DNA of 64,000 nucleotides from Ferruginibacter sp. (GTDB lineage: Bacteria; Bacteroidota; Bacteroidia; Chitinophagales; Chitinophagaceae): positions 105,493 to 169,492 of the forward strand of contig NZ_JAQBNR010000056.1 in NCBI RefSeq assembly GCF_028288465.1, read 5' to 3'. Every line of letters begins with the position of its first letter. Position 1 is the stretch's first letter. Both the position numbers and the translations under genes were made by a program. Below the pieces are notes generated by a model. That model searched no databases, had not been told where the DNA came from, and worked only from the letters and a program-made list of their open reading frames with translations. This document shows, piece after piece, positions 55,085-62,936 of this stretch.

Positions 55085-55924
55085 TTATACTTCAGCATGC
55101 CCCTCCTCCTTCACCACCGGCCCGTCCAAAAATTGATTGATCATCGACATGGTTGCTGCAATTAAAGTGTTGTTTTGTGGTGTTGTTAGTTCTCCGATAT
55201 AATCGCCGTGGCCGCCTGGAAAAATGGCAAGCCGTGAATTGGAAATAAAGCGGTGCATTTGTACGGCATGTTCCGGCGTTACAACATCCCTGTCCCCGGC
55301 AATGATCAGTGCCGGGGCCTTAATGGATTTGATGTCATCGTCTGCTATGTCGGGAAAGGACAGCATTCTTGCAACATCTCTTTCATACATCCGGTGAAGC
55401 GCATCGGTATCAGGATTGATTTTTAAATAAGCATCCTTGTAAGGCTGGGGCATGCCTTCAATTGTCGGCTCCGACATCATAGGCCAGAACCAGTCCGGAG
55501 CACCTGCTTTCTTGAAGAAAGTGGAAGCTACAATTATTTTGTTGGTCATTTCAGGATGCCGGATAGCGAACTCAAGTGTTGTGCTTGCGCCGTTGCTGAA
55601 ACCGAAGATGTCGGCTTTCCCTATGTGGAGTTCTTTTAACAGGTCTGCTATGTCGTCCGCATCCTGCTGAAAACTTAAAGGCCTGTCAATGTCTGCAGTG
55701 TGGCCGTGTGCCTGCATCTCCACCGCAATTACCTGGTGGCTTTGTGCCAACGCCTGTACTACCCGCCCGAAAGTTGTATGAATGGTTGAGCCGCCGCCAT
55801 GAATTAATACCAGCGGTGTGCCTGCACCATACATTTCATAATACATTTTCAGACCGTTCACAGCAGCATAACCGCTTGTTGCCGCCGGCTTGATTTCAGT
55901 ATGGTCTTTCGTTTGAACAGTCAT
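55085..55924 (-). CDS. alpha/beta-fold hydrolase
   Basis: A 279-residue cytoplasmic hydrolase. LVLIHGGGSTIHTTF supplies the oxyanion hole, GFSNGAST holds nucleophile Ser110, AGDRDVVTPEHAVQMH holds the acid region, and FPGGHGDYIGE the His. The form is that of small esterases or C-C/haloalkane-like hydrolases. The ATG at 55924 gives no leader. It precedes the AraC remnant by 13 bp, so an ancestral hydrolase-AraC pair is evident. Substrate unknown. Confidence 0.92.
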   Translation of the reverse strand: MTVQTKDHTEIKPAATSGYAAVNGLKMYYEMYGAGTPLVLIHGGGSTIHTTFGRVVQALAQSHQVIAVEMQAHGHTADIDRPLSFQQDADDIADLLKELHIGKADIFGFSNGASTTLEFAIRHPEMTNKIIVASTFFKKAGAPDWFWPMMSEPTIEGMPQPYKDAYLKINPDTDALHRMYERDVARMLSFPDIADDDIKSIKAPALIIAGDRDVVTPEHAVQMHRFISNSRLAIFPGGHGDYIGELTTPQNNTLIAATMSMINQFLDGPVVKEEGHAEV

Positions 55925-56427
55925 AGTTGTTTGTTGAATTATTACGGCTTGAAATTACCAGCCACCAAAGTTATTAAAGTGGAGGTTCCGATCATCGGTC
56001 TGGATTAGTATCCTGCACTTTCGTTTTAGTTTTGTAGTGTCACAAAGCTGGCAGCTAATTTAACTATAAACGTCGTAATCAGCAAGTCATCGGTGGTCAA
56101 ATAATGCCTGATGCGAAGGGAGGGCTTTGCTTAAGGTGAAAAACCTAGCGCCCTGGAAAAGCGTACAAAGTGAGCGGAATGTTTGTTGAGTAAAACAGCG
56201 GGTTGAAGATTGTTGCGCATTAATGATTGACTTCCGTTGTGTATTGATAAAACGAGTTGTCTCTGTCCACTCCTGTAACAGTGGGTCCACTCATATAATA
56301 AAAGCAGGCACGGGTTTTTCTGTTCTTAGATTTGTACTACTTCAACAGGTATTACTACCCACTCAACTTTATCAGAAACCATTATCCGTATAGCGGTTAT
56401 TGATTTATTTACCTTTTAAAAAATTGT
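55925..56427. other. 503-bp intergenic region, no gene supported
   Basis: Only short frames with poor composition occur here on either strand. No hairpin with a T-run and no -7 box of note was seen before the lipoprotein gene at 56428. Confidence 0.4.
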
Positions 56428-56799
56428 ATGAAAAAGTTGATCATCGTATTTTTTGCCTTTCAGTGCATGGTGCTGACTTCCTGCTGGCACAACCACAAAA
56501 ACATAAGCTTTAGTTACACCAGCAACGACGATTCTTATTCCATGGATGCCTGGTTCAGCAAAAACAAAACAAGCATTGCGGAACGGTATATGAATGAGAA
56601 GATAGGCAAGGAAAATAACATTTCCTTTGTCAACACACTAACGGATGCAGAGTTCACGCTTAATGATGGTTCTAAATTTTACATGCAAAAATCACCCGGC
56701 CACATCCTGATAAAAATGAATAAACTTGATAATTCGTATGAGCATTATCACAAAATACAGGAAATGTGCAAGGGGATGAAGAATGTTGTTTTGAAGTAG
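56428..56799 (+). CDS. small lipoprotein of unknown function
   Basis: A 123-residue protein with leader MKKLIIVFFAFQCMVLTSC (Cys19 lipobox). The mature domain has SFSYTSNDDSYSMDAWFSKN, then an alpha-beta segment (IGKENNISFVNTLTDAEFTL) and GSKFYMQKSPGHILIKMNK. No known family. A degraded copy lies 4.1 kb downstream at 60617, showing local duplication. Alone on its strand, convergent with the membrane protein gene at 56808. Confidence 0.75.
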   Translation: MKKLIIVFFAFQCMVLTSCWHNHKNISFSYTSNDDSYSMDAWFSKNKTSIAERYMNEKIGKENNISFVNTLTDAEFTLNDGSKFYMQKSPGHILIKMNKLDNSYEHYHKIQEMCKGMKNVVLK

Positions 56800-56807
56800 A
56801 TACATGT

Positions 56808-57326
56808 TTACTTAATGCCGACCCTTGCTTCATTTATATTCTCTTCTATAATTTTCTTAATCTTTTTAGTCATAAATTGATAATATCCAAAATCCATGGG
56901 GAAGCATCTACCTGCATCCATTACATTTAGATAAAATCCATTTTCATCTATTATTATAACAACATCTAATGTTATTGTTATGAATTTGCCATAACAATAA
57001 AATCTATATTCATCTTCGGTCTTACTATCGAATTTAAACCAGGCATAAGTTGGGTTAAGGTTACTGATAATTTCAATTTTTTTATTCTTTGGGAGGGTAG
57101 ATAAAACAGATACAAACTTTCTGATTTTACTTATGTTGAATAAATTATAAAATAGTAGTATTCCCGTAAACATAGCACACACGCATATTTGGAGAAATGT
57201 TTCCTTATCTGTTAAATATGCTTTAGAAGCCTTTTTATAAAGAATATCAAGAAGAAATAACCAAAAGGCTGGTAACAAAGACATTTGGAACCATTCCGAC
57301 TTTGATAGAACTACTTTGTCTGGCAT
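56808..57326 (-). CDS. two-span membrane protein of unknown function
   Basis: A 172-residue protein with two N-terminal membrane segments (SLLPAFWLFLLDILY and ICVCAMFTGILLFYNLF) and a C-terminal cytoplasmic beta-rich part (YRFYCYGKFITITLDVVIII, GFYLNVMDAGRCFPMDFGYY). The pattern resembles PH-like/YcxB-type small membrane proteins, but I cannot assign it. Base composition is clearly AT-rich relative to its neighbours. Nothing is seen in 57327-57553. Confidence 0.65.
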   Translation of the reverse strand: MPDKVVLSKSEWFQMSLLPAFWLFLLDILYKKASKAYLTDKETFLQICVCAMFTGILLFYNLFNISKIRKFVSVLSTLPKNKKIEIISNLNPTYAWFKFDSKTEDEYRFYCYGKFITITLDVVIIIDENGFYLNVMDAGRCFPMDFGYYQFMTKKIKKIIEENINEARVGIK

Positions 57327-57553
57327 TTCAAAAATTAAAGTGTGTTGTTAAAAATTGCCGCTAACACAAATATATAGGCTATAATCAGCCACGCATAATG
57401 TCAATTTTGCAAGCGGCATTTTTCAATTCGCCCACCACATTTAAGCAACCTCTATTTATAAACCGCAGACATTTTTAATTCCCAATCTTAAATTATACAA
57501 ATCAGCAGCAGCAAAACACGCCGGTAAAACCCTTTACTAAAACTGCCTGCCCA

Positions 57554-58522
57554 CTACTCCTTGTACCTCACAAAATAAGCCACCATTTCACCAGTTGTCA
57601 GTTGTTCCATTTGCCCTGAAGGCTGTGAATATAATTTACAGCTGAACCTCATTTTTACCTTTACGTAATATCTGCCGTCAGAATTATACCCGTCCGTAAG
57701 ACCGGTTATTTTAAAATAGCTTCCCTCCTGCCCTTTTCCATGAAAGGTGTCCCAAAGCTGGCCATTCGCATCGCTCCAGAAGACGAGGAATCCGTCAGTC
57801 ATTCTATCACAGGTATTGATTGCAAACCGGTAAGCGCCGGGCTGAAAAAAAGCCTTGAAATCATTGTCTGTGAGCGCTGGATTGGTTGTACCGATATAAT
57901 TTTTTTGGATGGAGAGGGTACCTGTGCCCGGTGGATTGGGATAGATACCCGGGCCGATCCCACACATCACCGACCCCGAGTCTGCCGAAGGAGACCACCC
58001 GCCCACCTGGTGGGAAGGATCGTTGTTGTCATTGGTTATAATATAAATGGTGTTGTCAATCGTTAGATTAAAATAAGGCGTATCGGCTGGCACAGCTTCT
58101 GTTGTAACATTCTTGTCTGTTACTGAAACAAACACATTCGTCTGTGACGTATCTGATGTAAAATGATGCACAAAGTTACCGGGTAAAGCGGGTGTACCCT
58201 TTGGCGCAACAGTGATATATTGCAGTCCGGTATCAATGATGGTACCACCACCCGAAATCGAAATACCATTGATCGTGTCAGTTTGATAATTCCATGCACC
58301 GGTTGCTGTAACATTCACTTTTACCCGGATACTATCAGCGCCGGTTATTGCTTCGCCTGTAAAAAAGCGATGTGTGATGATGTCAGTACAACCGGCTAAC
58401 GGCACGATTGTAAATATCGCTTTTGGGTCGGCCGGAGTTGTTGAATTTTCTTTACGGCAACCAGCAAGGAGTAAGCAAATGCAGCATACAATTACAGCAT
58501 AGCACAGGGTATATTTTATCAT
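57554..58522 (-). CDS. lipoprotein of unknown function
   Basis: A 322-residue lipoprotein (leader ending LLLAGC, Cys22). The middle is Ig-like (SIRVKVNVTATGAWNYQTDT, with SGGGTIIDTGLQYITVAPKG repeated in style), the C-terminal half has HQVGGWSPSADSGSVMCGIG and ends with YYVKVKMRFSCKLYSQPS. Paired Cys residues may form disulfides. No glycosidase motif. It probably sits on the outer membrane; role unknown. Monocistronic. Confidence 0.75.
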   Translation of the reverse strand: MIKYTLCYAVIVCCICLLLAGCRKENSTTPADPKAIFTIVPLAGCTDIITHRFFTGEAITGADSIRVKVNVTATGAWNYQTDTINGISISGGGTIIDTGLQYITVAPKGTPALPGNFVHHFTSDTSQTNVFVSVTDKNVTTEAVPADTPYFNLTIDNTIYIITNDNNDPSHQVGGWSPSADSGSVMCGIGPGIYPNPPGTGTLSIQKNYIGTTNPALTDNDFKAFFQPGAYRFAINTCDRMTDGFLVFWSDANGQLWDTFHGKGQEGSYFKITGLTDGYNSDGRYYVKVKMRFSCKLYSQPSGQMEQLTTGEMVAYFVRYKE

Positions 58523-58901
58523 CAGGTTTAATTAAGATTGGCTGGCGTAATGATAGGTCTATTTTTTTACATCAACAAAGCAATTTACACTGGCTGGTGC
58601 TGCCCCAGATTTAACCGTGTGCCTTTCATGTCGCTTCACGGGCGCCCTTAACGTATTTGAAAGTAAAAATATTTGCCGGTGGAACTGTTTCCCCAATTGT
58701 GGGAACAGCAGCCAACCGCTATACAATATACAGAAGCATCAACAAAAGACCCAGGACACAGTAAAATCAGCCATAGTCTTGCATTTCAAGCCGGCAACAA
58801 CGCTTTAAAGGAGTTAAGGCAGCTCAGCTTTTAATAGCTCACAACTTCGGAATAGTTGGCACAATCTTCGACCATTCAGCCGGGGAATAACAATTTATAG
58901 C
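58523..58901. other. 379-bp divergent spacer before the Anbu gene
   Basis: No credible gene. It must contain the promoters of the lipoprotein (minus) and the Anbu-transglutaminase pair (plus), but no clear TAnnTTTG box was found. Confidence 0.35.
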
Positions 58902-59618
58902 ATGACATATTGTTTAGGCATCAAATTAAAAGACGGACTGGTGGGCATTGCCGATACGCGGATATCCGCAGGCACCAGTACCACTGTAAAGAAAAAAGTG
59001 TTGGTACTGCAGGATGGCAAAGCAAGCCTTTTCATTATGACCAGTGGACTACGTTCTGTAAGAGACAAAGCGGTGCATTATTTCCAGGAACTGATCAGCA
59101 ACGGCATTGTGTACGACAAAATGTACAAGGCTGTGAATGCCTTTGGCGAGCAGATAAAAAGAGTGGGGCATGAAGATAAGGAGGCGCTGCTGGCTTCCGG
59201 CTACAAGTTTAATTTAAATGCCATTGTTGGCGGACAGCTGCAAAATGATACCGAACACAAATTGTTCCTGCTGTATACTGAAGGCAACTGGGTTGAGCTG
59301 GATGAAGGAAGTCCCTTTGCCATCATTGGCAATTCAGGCCAGGGCAAGGGCATACTCAACAGGATCATTCATCCCGGCACCACCATGCGGCAGGCTTTGA
59401 AAGCCGGCTACCTGTCCTTCGATTCGGTAAGGGTAAGTTCCAACGATGTGGAGTTTCCCATAGATATTGTTACTTATTTAAAAAACAGCTTTCACATTAC
59501 CGAAACAAGGTTCCAGCAACAGGAGCTGCAACAGGTATCCAGCGAATGGAACGAAAAATTAAAACACTATCTGGATGAAATGCCGGAAGACTGGATAGAA
59601 AAAATATACCATCAATAA
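58902..59618 (+). CDS. Anbu-type proteasome-like peptidase
   Basis: A 238-residue Ntn-hydrolase of the Anbu/BPH proteasome family. MTYCLGIKLKDGLVGIADTR puts the expected catalytic Thr at position 2 after Met removal; SLFIMTSGLRSVRD and FNLNAIVGGQ follow, and FAIIGNSGQGKGILNRI is the helix-strand seen in the family. The C-terminus (DEMPEDWIEKIYHQ) extends beyond the usual core. Anbu genes often sit with alpha-E, ATP-grasp and transglutaminase genes; only the transglutaminase is here. Cytoplasmic; physiological substrate unknown. Confidence 0.9.
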   Translation: MTYCLGIKLKDGLVGIADTRISAGTSTTVKKKVLVLQDGKASLFIMTSGLRSVRDKAVHYFQELISNGIVYDKMYKAVNAFGEQIKRVGHEDKEALLASGYKFNLNAIVGGQLQNDTEHKLFLLYTEGNWVELDEGSPFAIIGNSGQGKGILNRIIHPGTTMRQALKAGYLSFDSVRVSSNDVEFPIDIVTYLKNSFHITETRFQQQELQQVSSEWNEKLKHYLDEMPEDWIEKIYHQ

Positions 59619-59643
59619 CAATCATTATAAAACAACAACCAGC

Positions 59644-60495
59644 ATGAAATTCCAGGTATTTAGTAAACTGCATTACCAGGTGTACTCACCCACCACATTT
59701 ATTTTTAGCATACAGGCATCCCGTTCCAGCAGCCAGGTTATTGTTGAAGAAAGCCTGGTGACTGAACCGTTTATCGAACATGAAGAAATTACAGTTGCCG
59801 AAGGCGAGTCAAGGTTTATCCGGCTGAAGGCTGCAGCCAATACGGATTTCACCATCCGCTACCAGGCAACGGCAGATATTGACTACAATATGATTCACCA
59901 GCGTAAGCTGCAAAACACCGTACCGGTAAACAAGCTGGATGCAGAAGTTATGCCCTACCTTTTTCCAAGCAGGTATTGCCAGAGCGATAAGCTGCAGAAG
60001 CTGGCCGGTAAAGAGTTTGGCAATATTGATACGGCCTATGGCAAGGTGGCCGCCATTACAGAGTGGATCTTTAATAACGTAGAATACACCAGTGGCGCAA
60101 CCAATTCCAGTACTTCCGCCTACGATACGCTTACACAACGTGTGGGGGTTTGCCGCGACTTTGCGCACCTGGGCATTGCCCTGTGCAGGGCACTTTCTAT
60201 CCCCGCCCGTTATTTTACCGGCTATGCTTACAATTTAAACCCGCCCGATTTCCATGCCTGCTTCGAAGCTTATATCGGTGGTGAATGGATCTTCTTTGAT
60301 CCAACCAAACTGGTGCCCGTTAACGGGCTGGTTAAAATCGCCAACGGCAGGGACGCCGCAGATGCAGCAGTAGCCAGCATCTTCGGCAATGTATTCTGCA
60401 AATCCATTACAGTCAAATGCGAGTGCAACGACCCTGCATTTAAACCGCTTTATATCAGCAATGCAGAAGATCAAAAGGGATTATCGTATAAGTAA
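59644..60495 (+). CDS. transglutaminase-like peptidase/amidase
   Basis: A 283-residue protein with the N-terminal transglutaminase-associated beta domain (VYSPTTFIFSIQASRSSSQV) and the core triad: Cys170 in RVGVCRDFAHL, His204 in PDFHACFEAY, Asp219 in FFDPTKLVP. It lies 25 bp after Anbu, the classic partnership. No signal peptide. Bacterial members of this COG1305 group are thought to be amidases or proteases; the exact reaction is unknown. No ATP-grasp gene is seen in the window. Confidence 0.92.
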   Translation: MKFQVFSKLHYQVYSPTTFIFSIQASRSSSQVIVEESLVTEPFIEHEEITVAEGESRFIRLKAAANTDFTIRYQATADIDYNMIHQRKLQNTVPVNKLDAEVMPYLFPSRYCQSDKLQKLAGKEFGNIDTAYGKVAAITEWIFNNVEYTSGATNSSTSAYDTLTQRVGVCRDFAHLGIALCRALSIPARYFTGYAYNLNPPDFHACFEAYIGGEWIFFDPTKLVPVNGLVKIANGRDAADAAVASIFGNVFCKSITVKCECNDPAFKPLYISNAEDQKGLSYK

Positions 60496-60616
60496 AGCCA
60501 TCGGTAATTTATATAAATGATTGAGTGTACAGGGTAAGCTTTGGTGATCACCGTTGTGTCACTCTCTTGTACCGCTTACCATTGTGGAACTTTTACCGAA
60601 CCGTAGATTAGGGTGG

Positions 60617-60918
60617 AGAAAACATAAGCTTCAGTTACACCAACAACGACGATTCTTATTCCATGGATGCTTGTTTTGCTTTTGCAAAACAAGCATTGCG
60701 GAACAGTATATGAATGAAACAATCGGCAAGGAAAATAACATTTCCTTTGTCAATACACTAACGGATGCAGAGTTCACACTTAATGATGATTCTAAATTTT
60801 ACATGCAAAAATCACCCGGCCACATCCTGATAAAATGAATAAACTTGATAATTCGTATGAGCATTATCACGAAATACAGGAAATGTGCAAGGAAATAAAA
60901 GATATTGTTTTGAAGTAG
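60617..60918 (+). pseudogene. degraded copy of the small lipoprotein at 56428
   Basis: From AAACATAAGCTT at about 60618 to the TAG at 60916-60918 the DNA follows 56497-56799 closely. The signal peptide is missing, small deletions shift the frame near 60670 and 60834, and the longest frame ends at 60838. The homology even continues a few bases past the stop. Confidence 0.85.
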
Positions 60919-61293
60919 TTACATGTCTACTTTAAAAGGCGTATTCAAACGGCATCCCTTCAACCCGGTAATTACAAAAGTTGAATCTGCGAAAATACAG
61001 TCATGCTGCACCTGTTTGTCCCGGTAAAATACAAGCAAAATATTGGCAGGTTCCGGATCATGCATCCGGAACACCTGATTCCCCTAATTTCTTAAGTTTT
61101 TTCAAAGATTCATGACAGCTCAAATAACATGCTTCTGTTGGTATAGCAGCAGGAATTCCTTCCTGCAATTACAAATAGATCCCGCCAAAAGATTGACTGG
61201 TTCCTTCCATTTCAATAACTCTGTGCTGCAGAATATTTGAACCAGATTCAAACCAGGAGAGCCTCATGGTAAAACTAATACCTTAGATGATAC
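60919..61293. other. 375-bp region with a decayed minus-strand coding sequence
   Basis: On the minus strand three frames in turn look coding (IPAAIPTEACYLSCHESLKK at about 61150-61090; DPEPANILLVFYRDKQVQHD and STFVITGLKG at about 61060-60930) but each is short and lacks a start. This suggests a frameshifted, unidentified gene. Confidence 0.35.
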
Positions 61294-61722
61294 CTATAAA
61301 ATTTTGTGCAAAATCATTTTAATCATTAAAGTGGAGTCTGGTGATACATTAGGTGGATAAGACTTTCGCTTAACTAAATAGGGCGGGGCTATCAGTTTAC
61401 GAACTTCCCCAGCCCGCATGCCTCTTAGCCCTTCGTCTACACCCTCAGTTGCCTGGTGTCCGCCAATTAATATTTTCACTGGCGAGGTTAAATTTTCATT
61501 TGAATATAATACTGTTCCATCCAGGTAGGTAGTTGTTTCAAAAATTAAAACTTCCTGTCCTTCCTTTGCAGGTGCCCCAGTTCCCTCTTTCAAAATAATG
61601 TATTTTAGCCCTGAAGGAGTTATCACATACTCCTTTTCTGCAGTTGCTCTTAATGTCTTGTTTTGAGTGCTGCAACTGCTTAATCCGATAAAAATAAAAT
61701 AGAAGAAGTAAACCAATCTCAT
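61294..61722 (-). CDS. FKBP-type peptidyl-prolyl isomerase lipoprotein
   Basis: A 142-residue lipoprotein (leader ending GLSSC, Cys17). The mature part is a single FKBP domain: ITPSGLKYIILKEGTGAPAK, then EGVDEGLRGMRAGEVRKLIA, and the closing TLMIKMILHKIL. The GEVRKLIAPPYL strand is the family hallmark. It may help fold exported proteins at the outer membrane or periplasm. Some aromatic active-site residues are replaced, so activity may be weak. Monocistronic. Confidence 0.9.
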   Translation of the reverse strand: MRLVYFFYFIFIGLSSCSTQNKTLRATAEKEYVITPSGLKYIILKEGTGAPAKEGQEVLIFETTTYLDGTVLYSNENLTSPVKILIGGHQATEGVDEGLRGMRAGEVRKLIAPPYLVKRKSYPPNVSPDSTLMIKMILHKIL

Positions 61723-61905
61723 TGTTCATTTTTTAGGTTTTAAAATCAGCGGCATGGAGAAATATGTTGATGAAATTAAGCATTGGAGTTGAATACTGCA
61801 TGGTTCAATTTAATTTATAAATCCATTCAACTACACCACGCCGTTTGGCAGTGAAGTTTTTTATTTGTAAATCTTTAAGCACCCCCACGGCACACCTAAC
61901 ACCAA

Positions 61906-62457
61906 CTATTTATAAAGCCAGGCTTTTATAAGTTTTGTGTAATAAGGCATTATCACATACACCATTAATAAAACTACAACGCCTGAAATAAAGAAGGCAT
62001 CCACGTAACGGTGCTGAGGCAAATTCAAACTCCTTAAAATGGGCAAAATAATCAATGGAATAAGCAGGGATAACGGGTAAATGGCAGACCAGGTTACGAG
62101 ATATTGTTTCCAGCGAACAGGTACTTTGGGCTGTTCATTGCCAGCATTAAAAAGAAAGTCTAAACCGCTCCTGATAGTATAATTGTCATCTTTTGCAAAA
62201 AGAAGGCTGGCCTTTTGAATCAGTTCTCTTCGTGCCGGAGATTCCATCCAGCTTTTGAGGTTGGCAATTGTATTGAAGCGAATAATAACCGTATATACAT
62301 ACGTTAAATCATGAATCGGCCGGATGATTTGCCAGTCAACAAACCCTGTTGAACTTTTACAAATTTCACTGATTTCAATGAGCCATTGCTCGTACTCGTT
62401 CTCTTTACCTTTTTTTATATGATGTGTAATAACTACTGAAGCTCCCTTATCAATCAT
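61906..62457 (-). CDS. antibiotic-biosynthesis-monooxygenase (ABM) domain membrane protein
   Basis: A 183-residue protein. Residues about 5-95 form an ABM/dimeric ferredoxin-like domain (SVVITHHIKKGKENEYEQWL, FVDWQIIRPIHDLTYVYTVI, NLKSWMESPARRELI). Two membrane segments follow (YLVTWSAIYPLSLLIPLIILP and AFFISGVVVLLMVYVIMPYY). ABM-TM fusion proteins of this size are common and usually of unknown role. ATG at 62457. Confidence 0.88.
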   Translation of the reverse strand: MIDKGASVVITHHIKKGKENEYEQWLIEISEICKSSTGFVDWQIIRPIHDLTYVYTVIIRFNTIANLKSWMESPARRELIQKASLLFAKDDNYTIRSGLDFLFNAGNEQPKVPVRWKQYLVTWSAIYPLSLLIPLIILPILRSLNLPQHRYVDAFFISGVVVLLMVYVIMPYYTKLIKAWLYK

Positions 62458-62936
62458 AGATTTACTGTTAATATCTAAAATTAGTTAAAATGCCCCTTTA
62501 TGATTGCGCTCTGCTTAAATATTTCCGTTATAATCAGCGACCTTCCAGTTTCATAAATACTGCCAGTTTTTAAACGCTCCTCTTTTAATTCACAAAATCC
62601 ATCATCAGCACATCCAACGTTGCGGATGTACTTTATGCAGCTTACCGGTGTTCGCTTCGGCTTTGTTAATAAGATCAGCAACCGCCTCTGTGGCAGTTGG
62701 CTATTTTAAAGGCATACCAACTGTATCTGAATGAATAAAAAATTAACGGCTAATTTGTCAACAACTTCGAAACCTTCAATTTGCAATGTTGGCTATTTTA
62801 TTGGCCTCATGCATAAACGGTCGGCACCGAAGGTCAGACCGTTTATGCATGCCTTTCCCCCCAGGTCGGCCAGTAACATCAGACCGCAAGTATCCGTGGT
62901 TTTTATTTGAACAAGTAAAATCTCTGTTAACGAATG
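62458..62936. other. 479-bp region: decayed minus-strand frame and a large inverted repeat
   Basis: A minus-strand frame reads TEAVADLINKAEANTGKLHK and VHPQRWM before two stops near 62610, resembling the C-terminus of some enzyme. A strong inverted repeat lies at 62808-62851. No intact gene. Confidence 0.4.
62808..62851. repeat. perfect 15-bp inverted repeat
   Basis: 62808-62822 and 62837-62851 are exact reverse complements (arms begin CATGCATAAACGG) around a 14-base loop. It lies 86 bp beyond the stop of the 62937 gene with no T-run on either side. Confidence 0.7.

Noticed and set aside
56087..56290. 67-codon minus-strand frame
   Set aside because: Poor composition, no start context, no recognisable motif.
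58617..58808. 63-codon plus-strand frame before the Anbu gene
   Set aside because: Cys/Trp-rich, coding-unlike composition in a divergent promoter region.
62481..62681. 66-codon minus-strand frame
   Set aside because: The neighbouring frame (ending HPQRWM) has better protein sense, so this is likely the wrong frame of a remnant.
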